NCBI RefSeq assembly: GCF_000378945.1
Contig: NZ_KB900539.1
Coordinates: 1,189,661-1,253,660 of the forward strand
Direction of reading: 5' to 3'
DNA: 64,000 bases
Source: Methyloversatilis universalis EHg5
GTDB taxonomy: Bacteria; Pseudomonadota; Gammaproteobacteria; Burkholderiales; Rhodocyclaceae
Part shown: positions 30,933 to 41,612 of the stretch, piece after piece
Layout of the letters: every line of letters begins with the position of its first letter
Position numbering within the stretch: position 1 is the stretch's first letter
Translations under genes and position numbers: made by a program
Notes under the pieces: generated by a model
The model's database searches: none
Seen by the model: the letters and a program-made list of their open reading frames with translations, nothing else
What the model was told of the DNA's origin: nothing

Positions 30933-32671
30933 TGACCACGCAGATGTGGATGCTGCTGGCCACCTTCGTGCTGGCGGTGTGGCTGATCGCGGTGCCGCTG
31001 GGGCGTGTGCTGGCCCTGCTGGTCGAGCGCGCGCCGCAGCCGCTGGCCGGCATCGAAGGTTGGCTGCTGCGCGCCTGCGGCGTATCCGGCGCCGAGCAGG
31101 GCTGGCGCGGCTATGCCGGCGCGCTGCTGCTGTTCAATCTGGCTGGTGCGCTGGCGCTGTACGTGCTGCAGCTGCTGCAGCCTCTGCTGCCGCTGAACCC
31201 GCAGCAGTTCGCGGCGCCAAGCTGGGATTCCGCGCTCAACACCGCGGTGAGTTTCGTCACCAATACCAATTGGCAGAGCTATGCCGGCGAAACCACGATG
31301 AGCCACCTGACCCAGATGCTGGGGCTGACGGTGCAGAACTTCCTGTCCGCAGCGACCGGCATCGCGGTGGCGTTTGCGCTGATGCGCGGCTTTGCCCGCA
31401 GCGCGGCGGCCGGCATCGGCAATTTCTGGGTCGATGTCGTGCGCATCACGCTGTGGCTGCTGCTGCCGCTGTCGGTGCTGCTGGCGCTGGCGTTCGCGGC
31501 ACAGGGCGTGATCCAGAACCTGTCGTCCGACCTGACGGTCGCGCTGCTCGAACCGCTGCATACCGATGCCGGCGTGGTCGGCAGCCAGACGCTGGCCATG
31601 GGGCCGGTGGCGTCGCAGGAGGCGATCAAGATGCTGGGCACCAATGGCGGCGGCTTCATGAATGCCAATTCGGCCCACCCCTTCGAGAACCCGACGGCGT
31701 GGACCAATGTGCTGCAGATGCTGGCCATTTTCGCCATTCCGGCCGGGCTGTGCATGGCCTTCGGCCGGGTGGTGGGCGACCGTCGTCAGGGCTGGGCGCT
31801 GCTGGCGGCCATGACCGTGCTGTTCGTCGCCGCGGTGGCGGTGATCCTGACGCAGGAGCAGGCCGGCAATCCGCACTTCGCTGCGCTGGGCGTGGATCAG
31901 GCGGCGAGTGCGCTGCAGGCCGGCGGCAATATGGAAGGCAAGGAGGTGCGCTTCGGCATCGCCGCCAGCGCGCTGTTCGCCGCAGTCACCACCGCCGCGT
32001 CCTGTGGCGCGGTCAACGCGATGCACGCCTCGCTGATGCCGCTGTCCGGCGGTGTCGCGCTGTTGCTGATGCAGCTGGGCGAAGTGGTGTTCGGCGGCGT
32101 CGGCTCCGGTCTCTACGGCATGCTGCTGTTCGCGCTGCTGGCGGTGTTCGTGGCCGGCCTGATGACCGGCCGCACGCCGGAATACCTCGGCAAGAAGATA
32201 TCGCCGGCGGAAATGAAGCCGGTGGTCATCGCGATACTTGTCACGCCGCTGCTGGTGCTGCTGGGCACCGCGATCGCGGTGGGCAGCGAAGCCGGCCGTG
32301 CGGGCCTGCTGAATGCCGGCGCCGCCGGTTTCACCGAGGTGCTGTACGCCTTCTCGTCGGCCGCCAACAACAACGGCAGCGCCTTTGCCGGCCTCTCTGC
32401 CAACACGCCCTTCTACAACTGCGCACTGGCGCTGGCGATGGCGCTCGGCCGCTTCGCGGTCATCGTGCCGGTGCTGGCTCTGGCCGGCACGCTGGCCGGC
32501 CGCATCCGGGCCACGCGCGCAGCCACCGACAGTGCGTCCGCCGCGCTGCCCACCCACGGCCCGATGTTCGTCGTGCTGCTGGTGCTCACCGTGCTGCTGG
32601 TCGGTGCGCTCACCTATCTGCCCGCGCTGGCGCTCGGCCCGCTGGTCGAACACATCAACCTGATCCGCTGA
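30932..32671 (+). CDS. kdpA: Potassium-transporting ATPase subunit KdpA
   Basis: A 579-residue channel-like subunit with about ten transmembrane helices. The selectivity-filter loops are visible as [50 protein letters not shown] and [16 protein letters not shown], the four P-loop regions that bind K+. It forms the high-affinity K+ uptake pump with KdpB and KdpC. Translation is coupled to kdpF. Length and all four loops are normal. Confidence 0.96.
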   Translation: MTTQMWMLLATFVLAVWLIAVPLGRVLALLVERAPQPLAGIEGWLLRACGVSGAEQGWRGYAGALLLFNLAGALALYVLQLLQPLLPLNPQQFAAPSWDSALNTAVSFVTNTNWQSYAGETTMSHLTQMLGLTVQNFLSAATGIAVAFALMRGFARSAAAGIGNFWVDVVRITLWLLLPLSVLLALAFAAQGVIQNLSSDLTVALLEPLHTDAGVVGSQTLAMGPVASQEAIKMLGTNGGGFMNANSAHPFENPTAWTNVLQMLAIFAIPAGLCMAFGRVVGDRRQGWALLAAMTVLFVAAVAVILTQEQAGNPHFAALGVDQAASALQAGGNMEGKEVRFGIAASALFAAVTTAASCGAVNAMHASLMPLSGGVALLLMQLGEVVFGGVGSGLYGMLLFALLAVFVAGLMTGRTPEYLGKKISPAEMKPVVIAILVTPLLVLLGTAIAVGSEAGRAGLLNAGAAGFTEVLYAFSSAANNNGSAFAGLSANTPFYNCALALAMALGRFAVIVPVLALAGTLAGRIRATRAATDSASAALPTHGPMFVVLLVLTVLLVGALTYLPALALGPLVEHINLIR

Positions 32672-32679
32672 GGACGACC

Positions 32680-34761
32680 ATGAACGCATTTCCGTCAACG
32701 TCGCGCCAGCCGGCCGCCCTGTTTGACCGTGCGCTGCTGCGCGGTGCCGTCCGCGACGCGGTGATCAAGCTCAATCCGGCCGCGCAGTGGCGCAATCCGG
32801 TCATGTTCACGGTGTGGCTGTGCGCTGCGCTGATCAGCGTCCTGTGGCTGCAGGCGCTGGCCGGGCAGGGCGAGGCGCCCGCTGGCTTCATCGGCGCCAA
32901 TGCCGCCTGGCTGTGGTTCACCGTGCTGTTCGCCAACTTCGCCGAAGCGCTGGCTGAGGGGCGCAGCAAGGCGCAGGCGGCCAGCCTGCGCAGCCTGCAG
33001 AGCCGCGGCAATGCCAGGAAGCTGCGCGCCGGCGACGACACCGGCTGGGACAGCGTGGACCTCACCACGCTGCGGGTCGGTGACCGGGTCCGCGTGGAGG
33101 CGGGCGATCTCGTGCCCTGTGATGGCGAGGTGATCGAGGGGGCGGCCTCGGTGGACGAAAGCGCCATCACCGGCGAATCGGCCCCGGTCATCCGCGAAGC
33201 CGGGGGCGACTTTTCGTCGGTCACCGGCGGCACCCGCGTGCTGTCGGACTGCATCGTCGTGAGCTGCACCGTCAATCCGGGCGACAGTTTTCTCGATCGC
33301 ATGATCGCCATGGTGGAAGGCGCCCGCCGGCGGCGTACGCCGAACGAGATCGCGCTTACGTTGCTGCTGGTGTCGCTCACGCTGGCCTTCCTGATGGCCA
33401 CCGCCACGCTGCTGCCGTTCTCGCTGTTTGCGGTCGAGGCCGGCGGGCAGGGCAGTGCGGTCACGGTGACCGCGCTGGTGGCGCTGCTGGTGTGCCTGAT
33501 CCCGACCACCATAGGCGGGCTGCTGTCGGCCATCGGCGTGGCCGGCATGAGCCGCATGCTGGCGGCCAACGTGATCGCCACCTCGGGCCGGGCGGTCGAG
33601 GCGGCGGGCGATGTGGACGTGCTGCTGCTCGACAAGACCGGCACCATCACGCTGGGCAACCGTCAGGCCGCCGCCTTCCTGCCGGCGCCCGGCGTGAGCG
33701 AGCGTGAACTGGCCGATGCCGCGCAGCTCGCTTCGCTGGCCGACGAAACGCCGGAAGGCCGCAGCATCGTGGTGCTGGCCAAGCAGCAGTTCGCGCTGCG
33801 CGAGCGCCAGCTGCTGTCGCACGACGCCACCTTCGTGCCCTTCACCGCGCAGACCCGCATGAGCGGCGTGAACTGGGCGGGCCGGCAGATCCGCAAGGGC
33901 GCGGCCGAGGCGGTGCGCCGGCATGTCGAGGCGCTGGGCGGCGGCTTCTCGCCCGAGCTGCAGCGCATTGTCGACGACGCTGCACGCCGCGGCAGCACGC
34001 CGCTGGTGGTGGCCGACGGCGCGCGGGTGCTGGGCGTGGTCGAACTGAAGGACATCGTCAAGGGCGGCATTCGCGAGCGCTTCGGCGAACTGCGCCGCAT
34101 GGGCATACGTACCGTCATGATCACCGGCGACAACCGGCTCACCGCCGCCGCCATCGCGGCCGAGGCCGGTGTGGACGACGTGCTGGCCGAAGCGACGCCG
34201 GAAGCCAAGCTCGCGCTGATCCGCCGCTACCAGGCCGAAGGCCGCATGGTGGCGATGACTGGCGACGGCACCAACGACGCCCCGGCGCTGGCCCAGGCCG
34301 ACGTCGCGGTGGCGATGAACAGCGGCACCCAGGCGGCGAAGGAGGCCGGCAACATGGTCGATCTCGACAGCAATCCGACCAAGCTGATCGAGGTGGTCGA
34401 GATCGGCAAGCAGATGCTGATGACACGCGGCGCCCTGACCACTTTCAGCCTGTCGAACGACGTGGCCAAGTACTTCGCCATCCTGCCCGCGGCCTTCGCC
34501 ACGACCTATCCGCAGCTCGGGACGCTCAATGTGATGCAGCTCGCATCGGGTGAGTCGGCCATCCTGTCGGCGGTCATCTTCAACGCGCTCATCATCGTCG
34601 CGCTGATTCCGCTGGCGCTGCGCGGCGTGCGCTACCGGCCGCTCGGCGCGGCCGCGCTGCTGAGGCGCAATGGTCTCCTCTACGGTCTGGGCGGCCTGCT
34701 GCTGCCCTTCGCCGGCATCAAGCTGATCGACCTGGCGCTTGCTGCGCTGCATCTGGCCTGA
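32680..34761 (+). CDS. kdpB: Potassium-transporting P-type ATPase subunit KdpB
   Basis: A 693-residue P-type ATPase that energises K+ import. TGES of the actuator domain is present, [16 protein letters not shown] forms the ion-path helix, [14 protein letters not shown] has the phosphorylated Asp near 318, and [18 protein letters not shown] is the hinge motif. The ATG at 32680 follows the kdpA stop by 8 bp. All catalytic motifs are intact. The reading frame is open far upstream through kdpA, but that is a high-GC artefact. Confidence 0.96.
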   Translation: MNAFPSTSRQPAALFDRALLRGAVRDAVIKLNPAAQWRNPVMFTVWLCAALISVLWLQALAGQGEAPAGFIGANAAWLWFTVLFANFAEALAEGRSKAQAASLRSLQSRGNARKLRAGDDTGWDSVDLTTLRVGDRVRVEAGDLVPCDGEVIEGAASVDESAITGESAPVIREAGGDFSSVTGGTRVLSDCIVVSCTVNPGDSFLDRMIAMVEGARRRRTPNEIALTLLLVSLTLAFLMATATLLPFSLFAVEAGGQGSAVTVTALVALLVCLIPTTIGGLLSAIGVAGMSRMLAANVIATSGRAVEAAGDVDVLLLDKTGTITLGNRQAAAFLPAPGVSERELADAAQLASLADETPEGRSIVVLAKQQFALRERQLLSHDATFVPFTAQTRMSGVNWAGRQIRKGAAEAVRRHVEALGGGFSPELQRIVDDAARRGSTPLVVADGARVLGVVELKDIVKGGIRERFGELRRMGIRTVMITGDNRLTAAAIAAEAGVDDVLAEATPEAKLALIRRYQAEGRMVAMTGDGTNDAPALAQADVAVAMNSGTQAAKEAGNMVDLDSNPTKLIEVVEIGKQMLMTRGALTTFSLSNDVAKYFAILPAAFATTYPQLGTLNVMQLASGESAILSAVIFNALIIVALIPLALRGVRYRPLGAAALLRRNGLLYGLGGLLLPFAGIKLIDLALAALHLA

Positions 34762-34787
34762 AAAAAGCCCGAGAAAAGGAGCCCGCA

Positions 34788-35381
34788 ATGAATGCACGTC
34801 TGTCCGTCTTCCTGAGCACGCTGCGCCCGGCGCTTTCGGTGCTTGTCCTGCTCACCCTGATCACCGGCCTCGCTTACCCGCTGGCCGTCACCGGACTGGC
34901 CCGGCTGCTGTGGCCGGAGGCCGCGGCCGGCTCGCTGGCGCCTGCCCAGCACGGTGCGGGCGCGTCGCTCCTGATCGGCCAGTCCTTTTCCGATCCCGGC
35001 CGCTTCTGGTCGCGGCCCTCGGTCACCGCCCCGGTGCCGTACAACGGCGTCGCTTCCGGCGGCAGCAATCTGGGTGCGAACGCGCCGGCGCTGCGCGAGG
35101 CGGTCGCGGCCCGCGTGGCGGCGCTGCGTACCGCCGATCCGGACAACGCCCTGCCGGTGCCGGTCGATCTGGTCACCGCGTCGGCCAGCGGGCTGGACCC
35201 GGACATCAGCCTGGCCGCGGCGCACTACCAGGCCGGCCGCATCGCCCGCGCCCGGGGCGTCGACCGGCGGTCGGTCGATGCGCTGATCGATGCCCACGCC
35301 CGGCTGCCCTGGCTGGGCTTCATCGGCGAACCGCGGGTGAACGTGGTGCTGCTGAACCGCGCGCTGGACGGTGTGCGCTGA
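34788..35381 (+). CDS. kdpC: Potassium-transporting ATPase subunit KdpC
   Basis: A 197-residue subunit with one N-terminal membrane helix (VLVLLTLITGLAYPLAVTGL) and a periplasmic domain. Conserved GQSFSDPGRFWSRPS, VTASASGLDPDISLAAAHYQ and VNVVLLNRALDG match KdpC, which helps K+ reach KdpA. The ATG at 34788 follows an AAAAGGAG site 26 bp after kdpB. Confidence 0.95.
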   Translation: MNARLSVFLSTLRPALSVLVLLTLITGLAYPLAVTGLARLLWPEAAAGSLAPAQHGAGASLLIGQSFSDPGRFWSRPSVTAPVPYNGVASGGSNLGANAPALREAVAARVAALRTADPDNALPVPVDLVTASASGLDPDISLAAAHYQAGRIARARGVDRRSVDALIDAHARLPWLGFIGEPRVNVVLLNRALDGVR

Positions 35382-35441
35382 CATGGCCGGCCGCCCGCTC
35401 CCTGCCGTTCGCGCATGCGCGGCCAGGGTTAGACTGCCGGC

Positions 35442-38192
35442 ATGAGCGAAGAGCCCCTCCGCCCCGACCCGGACGCGCTGCTGGCAGCGGCCCGGGCCGC
35501 TGACGCGCGCGCGGAGCGCGGCCGGCTCAAGATCTATTTCGGCGCCTCGGCCGGCGTCGGCAAAACCTGGGCCATGCTGGACGCGGCGCAGCGGCTGCGT
35601 GCCCGTAACGTCGATCTGGTGGTCGGCGTGGCGGAAACCCATGGCCGCAGCGAAACCGCGGCGCTGCTGCAGGGGCTGGAATGCCTGCCGCCGCGCACAG
35701 TGACGCTGCACGGTCGCTCGCTCCCCGAATTCGATCTCGATGCCGCGCTGGCGCGCCGGCCGGCGCTGCTGCTGGTGGACGAACTGGCGCACAGCAACGC
35801 GCCGGGCTCGCGTCATCCCAAGCGCTGGCAGGACATCGAGGAGCTGCTCGATGCCGGCATCGACGTGTGGACCACGGTGAACGTGCAGCACATCGAAAGC
35901 CTGAATGACGTGGTGGGCGGCATCACCGGCATACGGGTACGCGAGACGGTGCCGGACCACGTATTCGACGCGGCGTCCGAGGTGGAGCTGGTCGATCTGC
36001 CGACCGACGATCTGCTGCGCCGGCTGAGCGAGGGCAAGATCTATCTGCCCGAGCAGGCCGAGCGCGCGGTGCGCCACTTCTTCCGCAAGGGCAATCTGAT
36101 GGCGCTGCGCGAACTGGCGTTGCGCCGGACCGCCGAGCGGGTCGAGGACGATGTGCGCAGCTACCGCCTCGAACACGTGGCGCAGGACAGGCGTGCGGTG
36201 TGGCAGGTGAGCGATGCGCTGCTGGCCTGCGTGGGACCGGATTCGGGTGCCGAGCGGCTGGTGCGCGCCGCGGCACGGCGCGCGGCCCAGGGCGGCGCGC
36301 CCTGGCATGCGGTCTATGTCGAAACACCGGCGCTGCAGCGTCTGCCTGAAGCGCGCCGCCGCGCGATACTGGCCACGCTCCGGCTGGCCGAATCGCTGGG
36401 CGCAGTGACCGCCACGCTGACCGCGGAGGACGCGGCCGACGCGGTGGTGGCGTATGCGCGCGAGCACAATCTGGGCACCGTGGTCACCGGCTACGCACTG
36501 CCCGACGCGGCGAGCGCGCTGTGGCGTCGTGTGCGCGGTCACCGCAGCTTCGGCGAACGCGTCGCGGTGCGGGCGCCGGAAATCGAATTCATGGTGATCG
36601 CCCGCCAGCCGGGCGCGGACACCGGCCCGCCGGTGCCCGACGAGGTGGGGGCGGACGACGCCGACCGACTGGCGCGCCGGGCCCGCGGCTATGTCTGGGC
36701 GCTGGCGTCCAGCGCCGCGGTCACCGTGGTGGCCACGCCGCTGCTGCGCTATTTCGACCTCGCCAACATTGTCATGCTCTTCCTGCTGGCAGTGGTCGCG
36801 GTCGCGGTGCGCCACGGCCGGCGCGCCGCGCTGGCGGCGGCAGTGCTCAACGTGCTGGCCTTTGATTTCTTCTTCGTATCGCCGCGCTTCACCTTTTCGG
36901 TCAGCGACGCGCAGTACCTGCTCACCTTCGCGGTCATGATGGCGGTCGGTCTGGTGATCGGCCAGCTCACCGCTTCGCTGCGCTACCAGGCACGGGTGGC
37001 CGGTTACCGCGAACAGCGCGCGCGTGGTCTGTTCGAAATGGCGCGCGACCTCGGCCGCGCGCTGACCCAGGAACAGGTGGCCGAGATCGGCGAACGCGCG
37101 GTGGCCCGTGCCTTCCGCTGCCAGACCGCGATGATGCTGGCGGATGGCGACGGACGGCTGGCGGCGGTGTCGCCGGACAACGATCGCTTCGTGCCGGACG
37201 CCGGGCTGGCGCAATGGGCCTTCGATCATGCCGAAGCGGCCGGGGCCGGCACCGGTACGCTGCCCGGCGCGCCGGTGCTCTACCTGCCGCTGCAGGCACC
37301 AATGCGCACCCGCGGCGTGATCGCGGTGAAGCCGTCCGGCCCGCGCCTGCTGATGATTCCGGAACAGCGGCAGCTGCTCGACACCTATGCTGCGCTGGTC
37401 GCGATCGCGATCGAGCGGGTGCATTTCGTCGCGGTGGCGCAGGACACGCTGCTGTCGATCGAATCCGAACGGCTGCGCAATTCGCTGCTGGCGGCGCTGT
37501 CGCATGACCTGCGCACGCCGCTGACCGCGCTGATCGGCCTGTCGGAAAACCTGTCGGCCGCGCTGGCGCGCGACGGCTCGCCGCGCGGCGCGGACGCGAC
37601 CGCCATCGCCGACCAGGCCCGGCGCACCGCGCAGCTGGTGAACAATCTGCTCGACATGGCGCGGCTGCAGGCCGGGGCGGTGGCGCTGCGCCGCGACTGG
37701 CAGTCGCTGGAAGAGCTGGCCGGCAGCGCCATCCGTTCGCTCGGACCGGCCCTGGATCGCCACGTGGTCGAACTGCGGTTGCCGCCCGACCTGCCGCTCA
37801 TTCATGGCGACGCCGTACTGCTGGAGCGGGTGCTGGTGAATCTGCTGGAGAACGCGGCCAAGTACACGCCGGAGGGCAGCCACCTGCGGGTCAGTGCCGC
37901 GCGCGACGGTGACCGGATCGCGATCGAGGTCAGTGACGACGGACCGGGCCTGCCACCGGGCGACCCGGAGCGGCTGTTCCGTACCTTCACCCGTGGCGAG
38001 GCGGAATCGAGCACGCCGGGCGTCGGCCTCGGGCTGGCCATCTGCCGCGCCATCGTGCGCGCCCACGGCGGCGATATCGAGGCAGACAGCCAGGCTGCGC
38101 CGGCGCACGGTGCGGTGTTCCGGTGGACGCTGCCGCACCGTGACATGCCGGCGGACGCGCCACCGCTTCCTGCGGCAGACTGTGCGCCATGA
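35442..38192 (+). CDS. kdpD: Sensor histidine kinase KdpD
   Basis: A 916-residue sensor. Residues 20-230 form the KdpD N-terminal domain with Walker A GASAGVGKTWAMLDAA, then VDELAHSNAPGSRHPKRWQD. A USP-like domain lies at about 250-370. Four membrane helices occupy about 405-510, followed by a GAF-like region. The histidine kinase core has LSHDLRTPLTALIGLSE (His near 688), ENAAKYTPEG and DDGPGL...GVGLGLAI. It senses low K+ or turgor and phosphorylates KdpE. It overlaps kdpE by four bases (ATGA). All expected domains are present. Confidence 0.96.
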   Translation: MSEEPLRPDPDALLAAARAADARAERGRLKIYFGASAGVGKTWAMLDAAQRLRARNVDLVVGVAETHGRSETAALLQGLECLPPRTVTLHGRSLPEFDLDAALARRPALLLVDELAHSNAPGSRHPKRWQDIEELLDAGIDVWTTVNVQHIESLNDVVGGITGIRVRETVPDHVFDAASEVELVDLPTDDLLRRLSEGKIYLPEQAERAVRHFFRKGNLMALRELALRRTAERVEDDVRSYRLEHVAQDRRAVWQVSDALLACVGPDSGAERLVRAAARRAAQGGAPWHAVYVETPALQRLPEARRRAILATLRLAESLGAVTATLTAEDAADAVVAYAREHNLGTVVTGYALPDAASALWRRVRGHRSFGERVAVRAPEIEFMVIARQPGADTGPPVPDEVGADDADRLARRARGYVWALASSAAVTVVATPLLRYFDLANIVMLFLLAVVAVAVRHGRRAALAAAVLNVLAFDFFFVSPRFTFSVSDAQYLLTFAVMMAVGLVIGQLTASLRYQARVAGYREQRARGLFEMARDLGRALTQEQVAEIGERAVARAFRCQTAMMLADGDGRLAAVSPDNDRFVPDAGLAQWAFDHAEAAGAGTGTLPGAPVLYLPLQAPMRTRGVIAVKPSGPRLLMIPEQRQLLDTYAALVAIAIERVHFVAVAQDTLLSIESERLRNSLLAALSHDLRTPLTALIGLSENLSAALARDGSPRGADATAIADQARRTAQLVNNLLDMARLQAGAVALRRDWQSLEELAGSAIRSLGPALDRHVVELRLPPDLPLIHGDAVLLERVLVNLLENAAKYTPEGSHLRVSAARDGDRIAIEVSDDGPGLPPGDPERLFRTFTRGEAESSTPGVGLGLAICRAIVRAHGGDIEADSQAAPAHGAVFRWTLPHRDMPADAPPLPAADCAP

Positions 38193-38899
38193 ACCTGCCG
38201 CCGCCATCTGTTACCCGTGTGCTGGTCGTCGAAGACGATGCGGCGATACGCCGTTTCGTCCGGCAGGCGCTGGAGGATGCAGGCCACCAGGTGAGCGAGG
38301 CCGAAGGCCTGCGGCGCGGACTGATAGAGGCCGCCAGCCGCAAGCCGGATCTGCTGGTGCTGGATCTCGGTCTGCCGGATGGCGACGGCATCGACTTCAT
38401 CCGTGACCTGAGGAGCTGGAGCGCACTGCCGGTCATCGTGCTGTCGGCGCGCGTCGGCGACGACGACAAGATCGCCGCCCTCGATGCCGGTGCTGACGAC
38501 TATCTGGTGAAGCCATTTTCGGTCGGCGAACTGATGGCGCGGGTCCGTGCCGCGCTGCGTCGCCGAACCGCCGGCAGCAACGGCGTGTCCACCGTGGAGT
38601 TCGGCACGTGTTCGCTCGATCTGGCGACCCGCCGCCTGCTGCGGGCTGGCGAGCCGGTGCATCTGACGCCGGTGGAATACCGGCTGCTGGCGACGCTGGC
38701 TGCGCATCCGGGCCAGGTGCTCACCCAGCGCCAGCTGCTGCTGGAGGTGTGGGGGCCGAACAGCGTGGAGCACGCGCACTATCTGCGTATATATATGGGG
38801 CATCTGCGCCGCAAGCTGGAGTCCGACCCGGCCCGGCCGCAGCATCTGCTGACCGAAACAGGCATCGGCTACCGCTTCGTCACCGTGGCGGAATCGTGA
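38189..38899 (+). CDS. kdpE: KDP operon response regulator KdpE
   Basis: A 236-residue OmpR-type regulator. VLVVEDDAAIRRFVRQAL supplies the acidic pair, LLVLDLGLPDGDGIDFIRDL the phospho-accepting Asp, and DDYLVKPF the conserved Lys. The winged HTH includes HLTPVEYRLLATLAAHPGQV and YLRIYMGHLRRKLE. It is coupled to kdpD and should act on repeats upstream of kdpF. Confidence 0.96.
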   Translation: MNLPPPSVTRVLVVEDDAAIRRFVRQALEDAGHQVSEAEGLRRGLIEAASRKPDLLVLDLGLPDGDGIDFIRDLRSWSALPVIVLSARVGDDDKIAALDAGADDYLVKPFSVGELMARVRAALRRRTAGSNGVSTVEFGTCSLDLATRRLLRAGEPVHLTPVEYRLLATLAAHPGQVLTQRQLLLEVWGPNSVEHAHYLRIYMGHLRRKLESDPARPQHLLTETGIGYRFVTVAES

Positions 38900-38936
38900 G
38901 CGCCGGCGTCCATCCGGTCGAATGAAAGGAACGGAC

Positions 38937-40688
38937 ATGAATGGCGGACACCCGCATCGGGACGACGCACACGGCAAGGGCACCGCGGCCTCGCACGACG
39001 TTTTCATGCAATGGCTGGAAGGCGTGTCGCGGGTGAGCGACCCGTTCGGTGTCAGTGCCCCCATCCTGCATGCACAGATCGCGTGGATGGCGCATCCGGC
39101 CGAACTGGCCAGCCGCATGGCGCATCTGTCGTCCGATCTCGCACGTCTGCAGTGGCATACGCTGCAGAGAATGCTCGGCCTGCCTGACCCGGATCCGATT
39201 CCTCCGGCGGAGGGCGACAGCCGCTTCAGCGATCCGGCCTGGACTGAACTGCCCACCTTCGACCTGATGAAGGAGTGGTATCTCGCCTTCACCCGCCATA
39301 CCCAGGACATGCTGTACGACACGCCGGGCATGTCGGACAAGGACCGCGAACGCGCGGCGTTCTGGTGGCGCAACTGGCTCAACGCGGTGGCACCAACCAA
39401 CTGGCTGTTCACCAATCCGGTCGCGCTGCGCAAGGCGATGGAAACGCGCGGCGAAAGTCTGGTGCGCGGTTTCCGCAATTTTCTTGAGGACCTGAAGGCC
39501 GGCGAGGTGCGCATGACCGACCCGGACGACTTCAGGGTGGGCGAGAACCTGGCCACCACGCCCGGTGCGGTGGTGATGCGCAACCGCCTGCTGGAGGTGA
39601 TTCACTACGCGCCGACCCGGCCCAGGGTGCATGCCGAGCCGGTGGTGATCGTGACGCCGTGGATCAACAAGTTCTACGTGCTCGACCTCACGCCGAAGAA
39701 AAGCATGATCCGCTACCTGCTGGATCAGGGGCTGGACGTGTTCATCACCAGCTGGAAGAACCCGGATGCCGACCTGCGTGACGTCACCTTCGACGACTAC
39801 CTGCTCGAAGGCGTGCATGCCGCGGTCGAGACCGCCCGCGCGCTGACCGGTGCGGACAAGGTGCATGCGGCTGGCTACTGCATCGGCGGCACCGCGCTGG
39901 CGATGTACATGGCCTGGGCCAACCGGCGCTTTGCGGCGGATGCGGTGCCGGTGCGCGACTGGACGCTGTTTACCACGCTGGTCGATTTCCGTTCGCCCGG
40001 CGAAATCGAGGTGTTCATCGACGAGGCGAGCGTGCAGTCGCTGTGCGAGGCGATGGCGCGCAAGGGGTGTCTCGAGGGCAAGGAAATGGCGACGTCCTTC
40101 CGCCTGCTGCGCGCCAACAGCCTGATCTGGCACTACGTGGTGAATGGCTGGCTGTACGGCGAAACGCCGCCGCCGTTCGACGTGCTGTACTGGAACATGG
40201 ATTCGACCCGCATGCCGCAGGCCATGCACGGCTGGTATCTGCGCGAGCTCTATCTGCACAACAGGCTGGTGCAGCCGGACGCGCTGACCGTCGCCGGCGA
40301 GCCGCTCGATCTGCGGCGCATCGTGCAGCCGCTGTATGCGGTGGCGGCCGAGGACGATCACATCGCGCCCTGGCGCGAAACCTTTCGCATCCACCGCCAT
40401 GTGTCCGGTGAGCGCCGCTTCGTGCTGAGCAGTTCGGGTCACATCCTGGGCATCGTCAATCCGCCGGTTGATCCGCCCAAGCGCAGCTTCCGCGCAGCGC
40501 CGGTGGAGGCGGGCGACCAGGCCGCGCACTGGCATGCTGCGAACGCGGCCACGCCCGGCAGCTGGTGGAGCGACTGGATGGACTGGCTCAAGCCGCGTGC
40601 CGGCAGCCTGGTGAAGGCGCGCCCGGCGGCGACCGCGGACTTTCCGGAACTGGCGCCGGCGCCGGGTTCCTACGTGCTTGAACGCTGA
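38937..40688 (+). CDS. phaC: Class I poly(3-hydroxyalkanoate) synthase
   Basis: A 583-residue PHA synthase that polymerises hydroxyacyl-CoA on storage granules. GYCIGG holds the nucleophile Cys near 315 (lipase-like box), and WWRNWLNAVAPTNWLFTNP is the conserved N-terminal region. VVIVTPWINKFYVLDL and LFITSWKNP-like VFITSWKNPD are typical. AEDDHIAPW supplies the catalytic Asp and SSSGHILGIVNPP the His. The ATG at 38937 follows AAAGGAA with 7-bp spacing; an earlier ATG at 38922 overlaps that site. No phaA or phaB is adjacent. Confidence 0.93.
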   Translation: MNGGHPHRDDAHGKGTAASHDVFMQWLEGVSRVSDPFGVSAPILHAQIAWMAHPAELASRMAHLSSDLARLQWHTLQRMLGLPDPDPIPPAEGDSRFSDPAWTELPTFDLMKEWYLAFTRHTQDMLYDTPGMSDKDRERAAFWWRNWLNAVAPTNWLFTNPVALRKAMETRGESLVRGFRNFLEDLKAGEVRMTDPDDFRVGENLATTPGAVVMRNRLLEVIHYAPTRPRVHAEPVVIVTPWINKFYVLDLTPKKSMIRYLLDQGLDVFITSWKNPDADLRDVTFDDYLLEGVHAAVETARALTGADKVHAAGYCIGGTALAMYMAWANRRFAADAVPVRDWTLFTTLVDFRSPGEIEVFIDEASVQSLCEAMARKGCLEGKEMATSFRLLRANSLIWHYVVNGWLYGETPPPFDVLYWNMDSTRMPQAMHGWYLRELYLHNRLVQPDALTVAGEPLDLRRIVQPLYAVAAEDDHIAPWRETFRIHRHVSGERRFVLSSSGHILGIVNPPVDPPKRSFRAAPVEAGDQAAHWHAANAATPGSWWSDWMDWLKPRAGSLVKARPAATADFPELAPAPGSYVLER

Positions 40689-40699
40689 ACGAGACTGAC

Positions 40700-41095
40700 A
40701 TGACGGAACGTACGGGCGGGGCGGGCGACATCCGCTTCATCGCCGCGACCCCGGTGCTGGCGTCGCTGGACATCGGCCGCACGGTCGCCTTCTACGTCGA
40801 GCGGCTGGGCGCGGTGGCGGTGCACGTCGAGCAGGGGGTGTATGGCATCGTTGCGCTGGGCGACATCCACCTGCATTTCTGGGCCTGCGATGACCGGCGG
40901 ATTGCCGAAGCCACCGGCTGCCGGGTGGCAGTCGGGGGCATCGACACGCTGTACCTGCGCTGTCAGGCGGCGGGCATCGTCCATCCGAATGCGCCGCTGC
41001 ACGACACCGCCTGGGGCAGCCGCGAATTCGCGGTGCTCGATGGCGACGGCAATCTGATCACCTTTCATCAGGCCATGCCGGCCGCTTCGCGCTGA
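40700..41095 (+). CDS. VOC-family (glyoxalase/bleomycin-resistance-like) protein
   Basis: A 131-residue VOC protein. FIAATPVLASLDIGRTVAFYVERLG and YGIVALGDIHLHFWACDDR form the first beta-alpha-beta-beta-beta module. The second ends EFAVLDGDGNLITFHQ, with the metal-ligand-like Glu and His of bleomycin-binding relatives. It resembles bleomycin-resistance-type single-module proteins, but the substrate cannot be assigned. It starts 12 bp after phaC and may share its transcript. Confidence 0.82.
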   Translation: MTERTGGAGDIRFIAATPVLASLDIGRTVAFYVERLGAVAVHVEQGVYGIVALGDIHLHFWACDDRRIAEATGCRVAVGGIDTLYLRCQAAGIVHPNAPLHDTAWGSREFAVLDGDGNLITFHQAMPAASR

Positions 41096-41100
41096 TCCGG

Positions 41101-41586
41101 TCAGCCGCCGCTGCGCACTGTTGGCAGCGACAGCGTGCCGTGGGCGCTGAAGCGTTGCGCGCCGAGCGGGCCACCGCCGAGCTTGCCGCGCAGGCTGTAG
41201 GGCAGGCGCTCGAGGTCGGCACCGTCCAGTTCCAGCAGCTGGCGGACCGCCGACAGCGGCGACACGCTGATCGGCAGGCTGATCACCGCTTCGCCGAAGG
41301 GTGGCACGCTGCCGCGCACATCGCTCACGCCGCTGGCGAAGTCCCGGTCCTTCAGGTCGATCTGCAGTGCGAGGCCGTCGTAGTCGAGTGCGAAGTCGTT
41401 CGGGTTCTGCACCCGCAGCTTCAGCAGAAAGCGCATTTCCAGCCCTTCGCCGGGCAGCGGTTCCAGCCCGGCCACCCGCACCTGCACCGGATCGCTCCGC
41501 TGCAGGCCGGCGCAGCCGGCCAACAGCAGGGGCGCGCCGGCAAGCAGCCGGATCAGACGGCGACGTGTGAGGGGGGCGGGCGTCAT
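41101..41586 (-). CDS. LEA type 2-like lipoprotein
   Basis: A 161-residue protein. RRRLIRLLAGAPLLLAGCAGL is a lipoprotein signal peptide with lipobox LAGC. The mature part is a LEA-2/WHy-like domain: RVAGLEPLPGEGLEMRFLLK, VQNPNDFALDYDGLALQIDL and AVISLPISVSPLSAV. These desiccation-type beta-sandwich lipoproteins are common in Proteobacteria and uncharacterised. It follows the OmpA-like lipoprotein gene by 26 bp on the same strand; both face the cell envelope. Confidence 0.82.
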   Translation of the reverse strand: MTPAPLTRRRLIRLLAGAPLLLAGCAGLQRSDPVQVRVAGLEPLPGEGLEMRFLLKLRVQNPNDFALDYDGLALQIDLKDRDFASGVSDVRGSVPPFGEAVISLPISVSPLSAVRQLLELDGADLERLPYSLRGKLGGGPLGAQRFSAHGTLSLPTVRSGG

Positions 41587-41612
41587 CGCGCAGCGACGGG
41601 CAGGGTCGCGGC

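Noticed and set aside
30865-32679. The kdpB reading frame stays open for 1.8 kb upstream, through kdpA, suggesting a giant fusion
   Set aside because: kdpA is clearly coded in another frame with all its pore loops. kdpB has its own ATG 8 bp after kdpA. The open frame is a by-product of high GC.
34680-38207. A 1175-codon open frame antisense to kdpD
   Set aside because: It mirrors the codon pattern of kdpD, has Arg/Gln/His-rich composition without domains, and no RBS. It is a shadow of the real gene.
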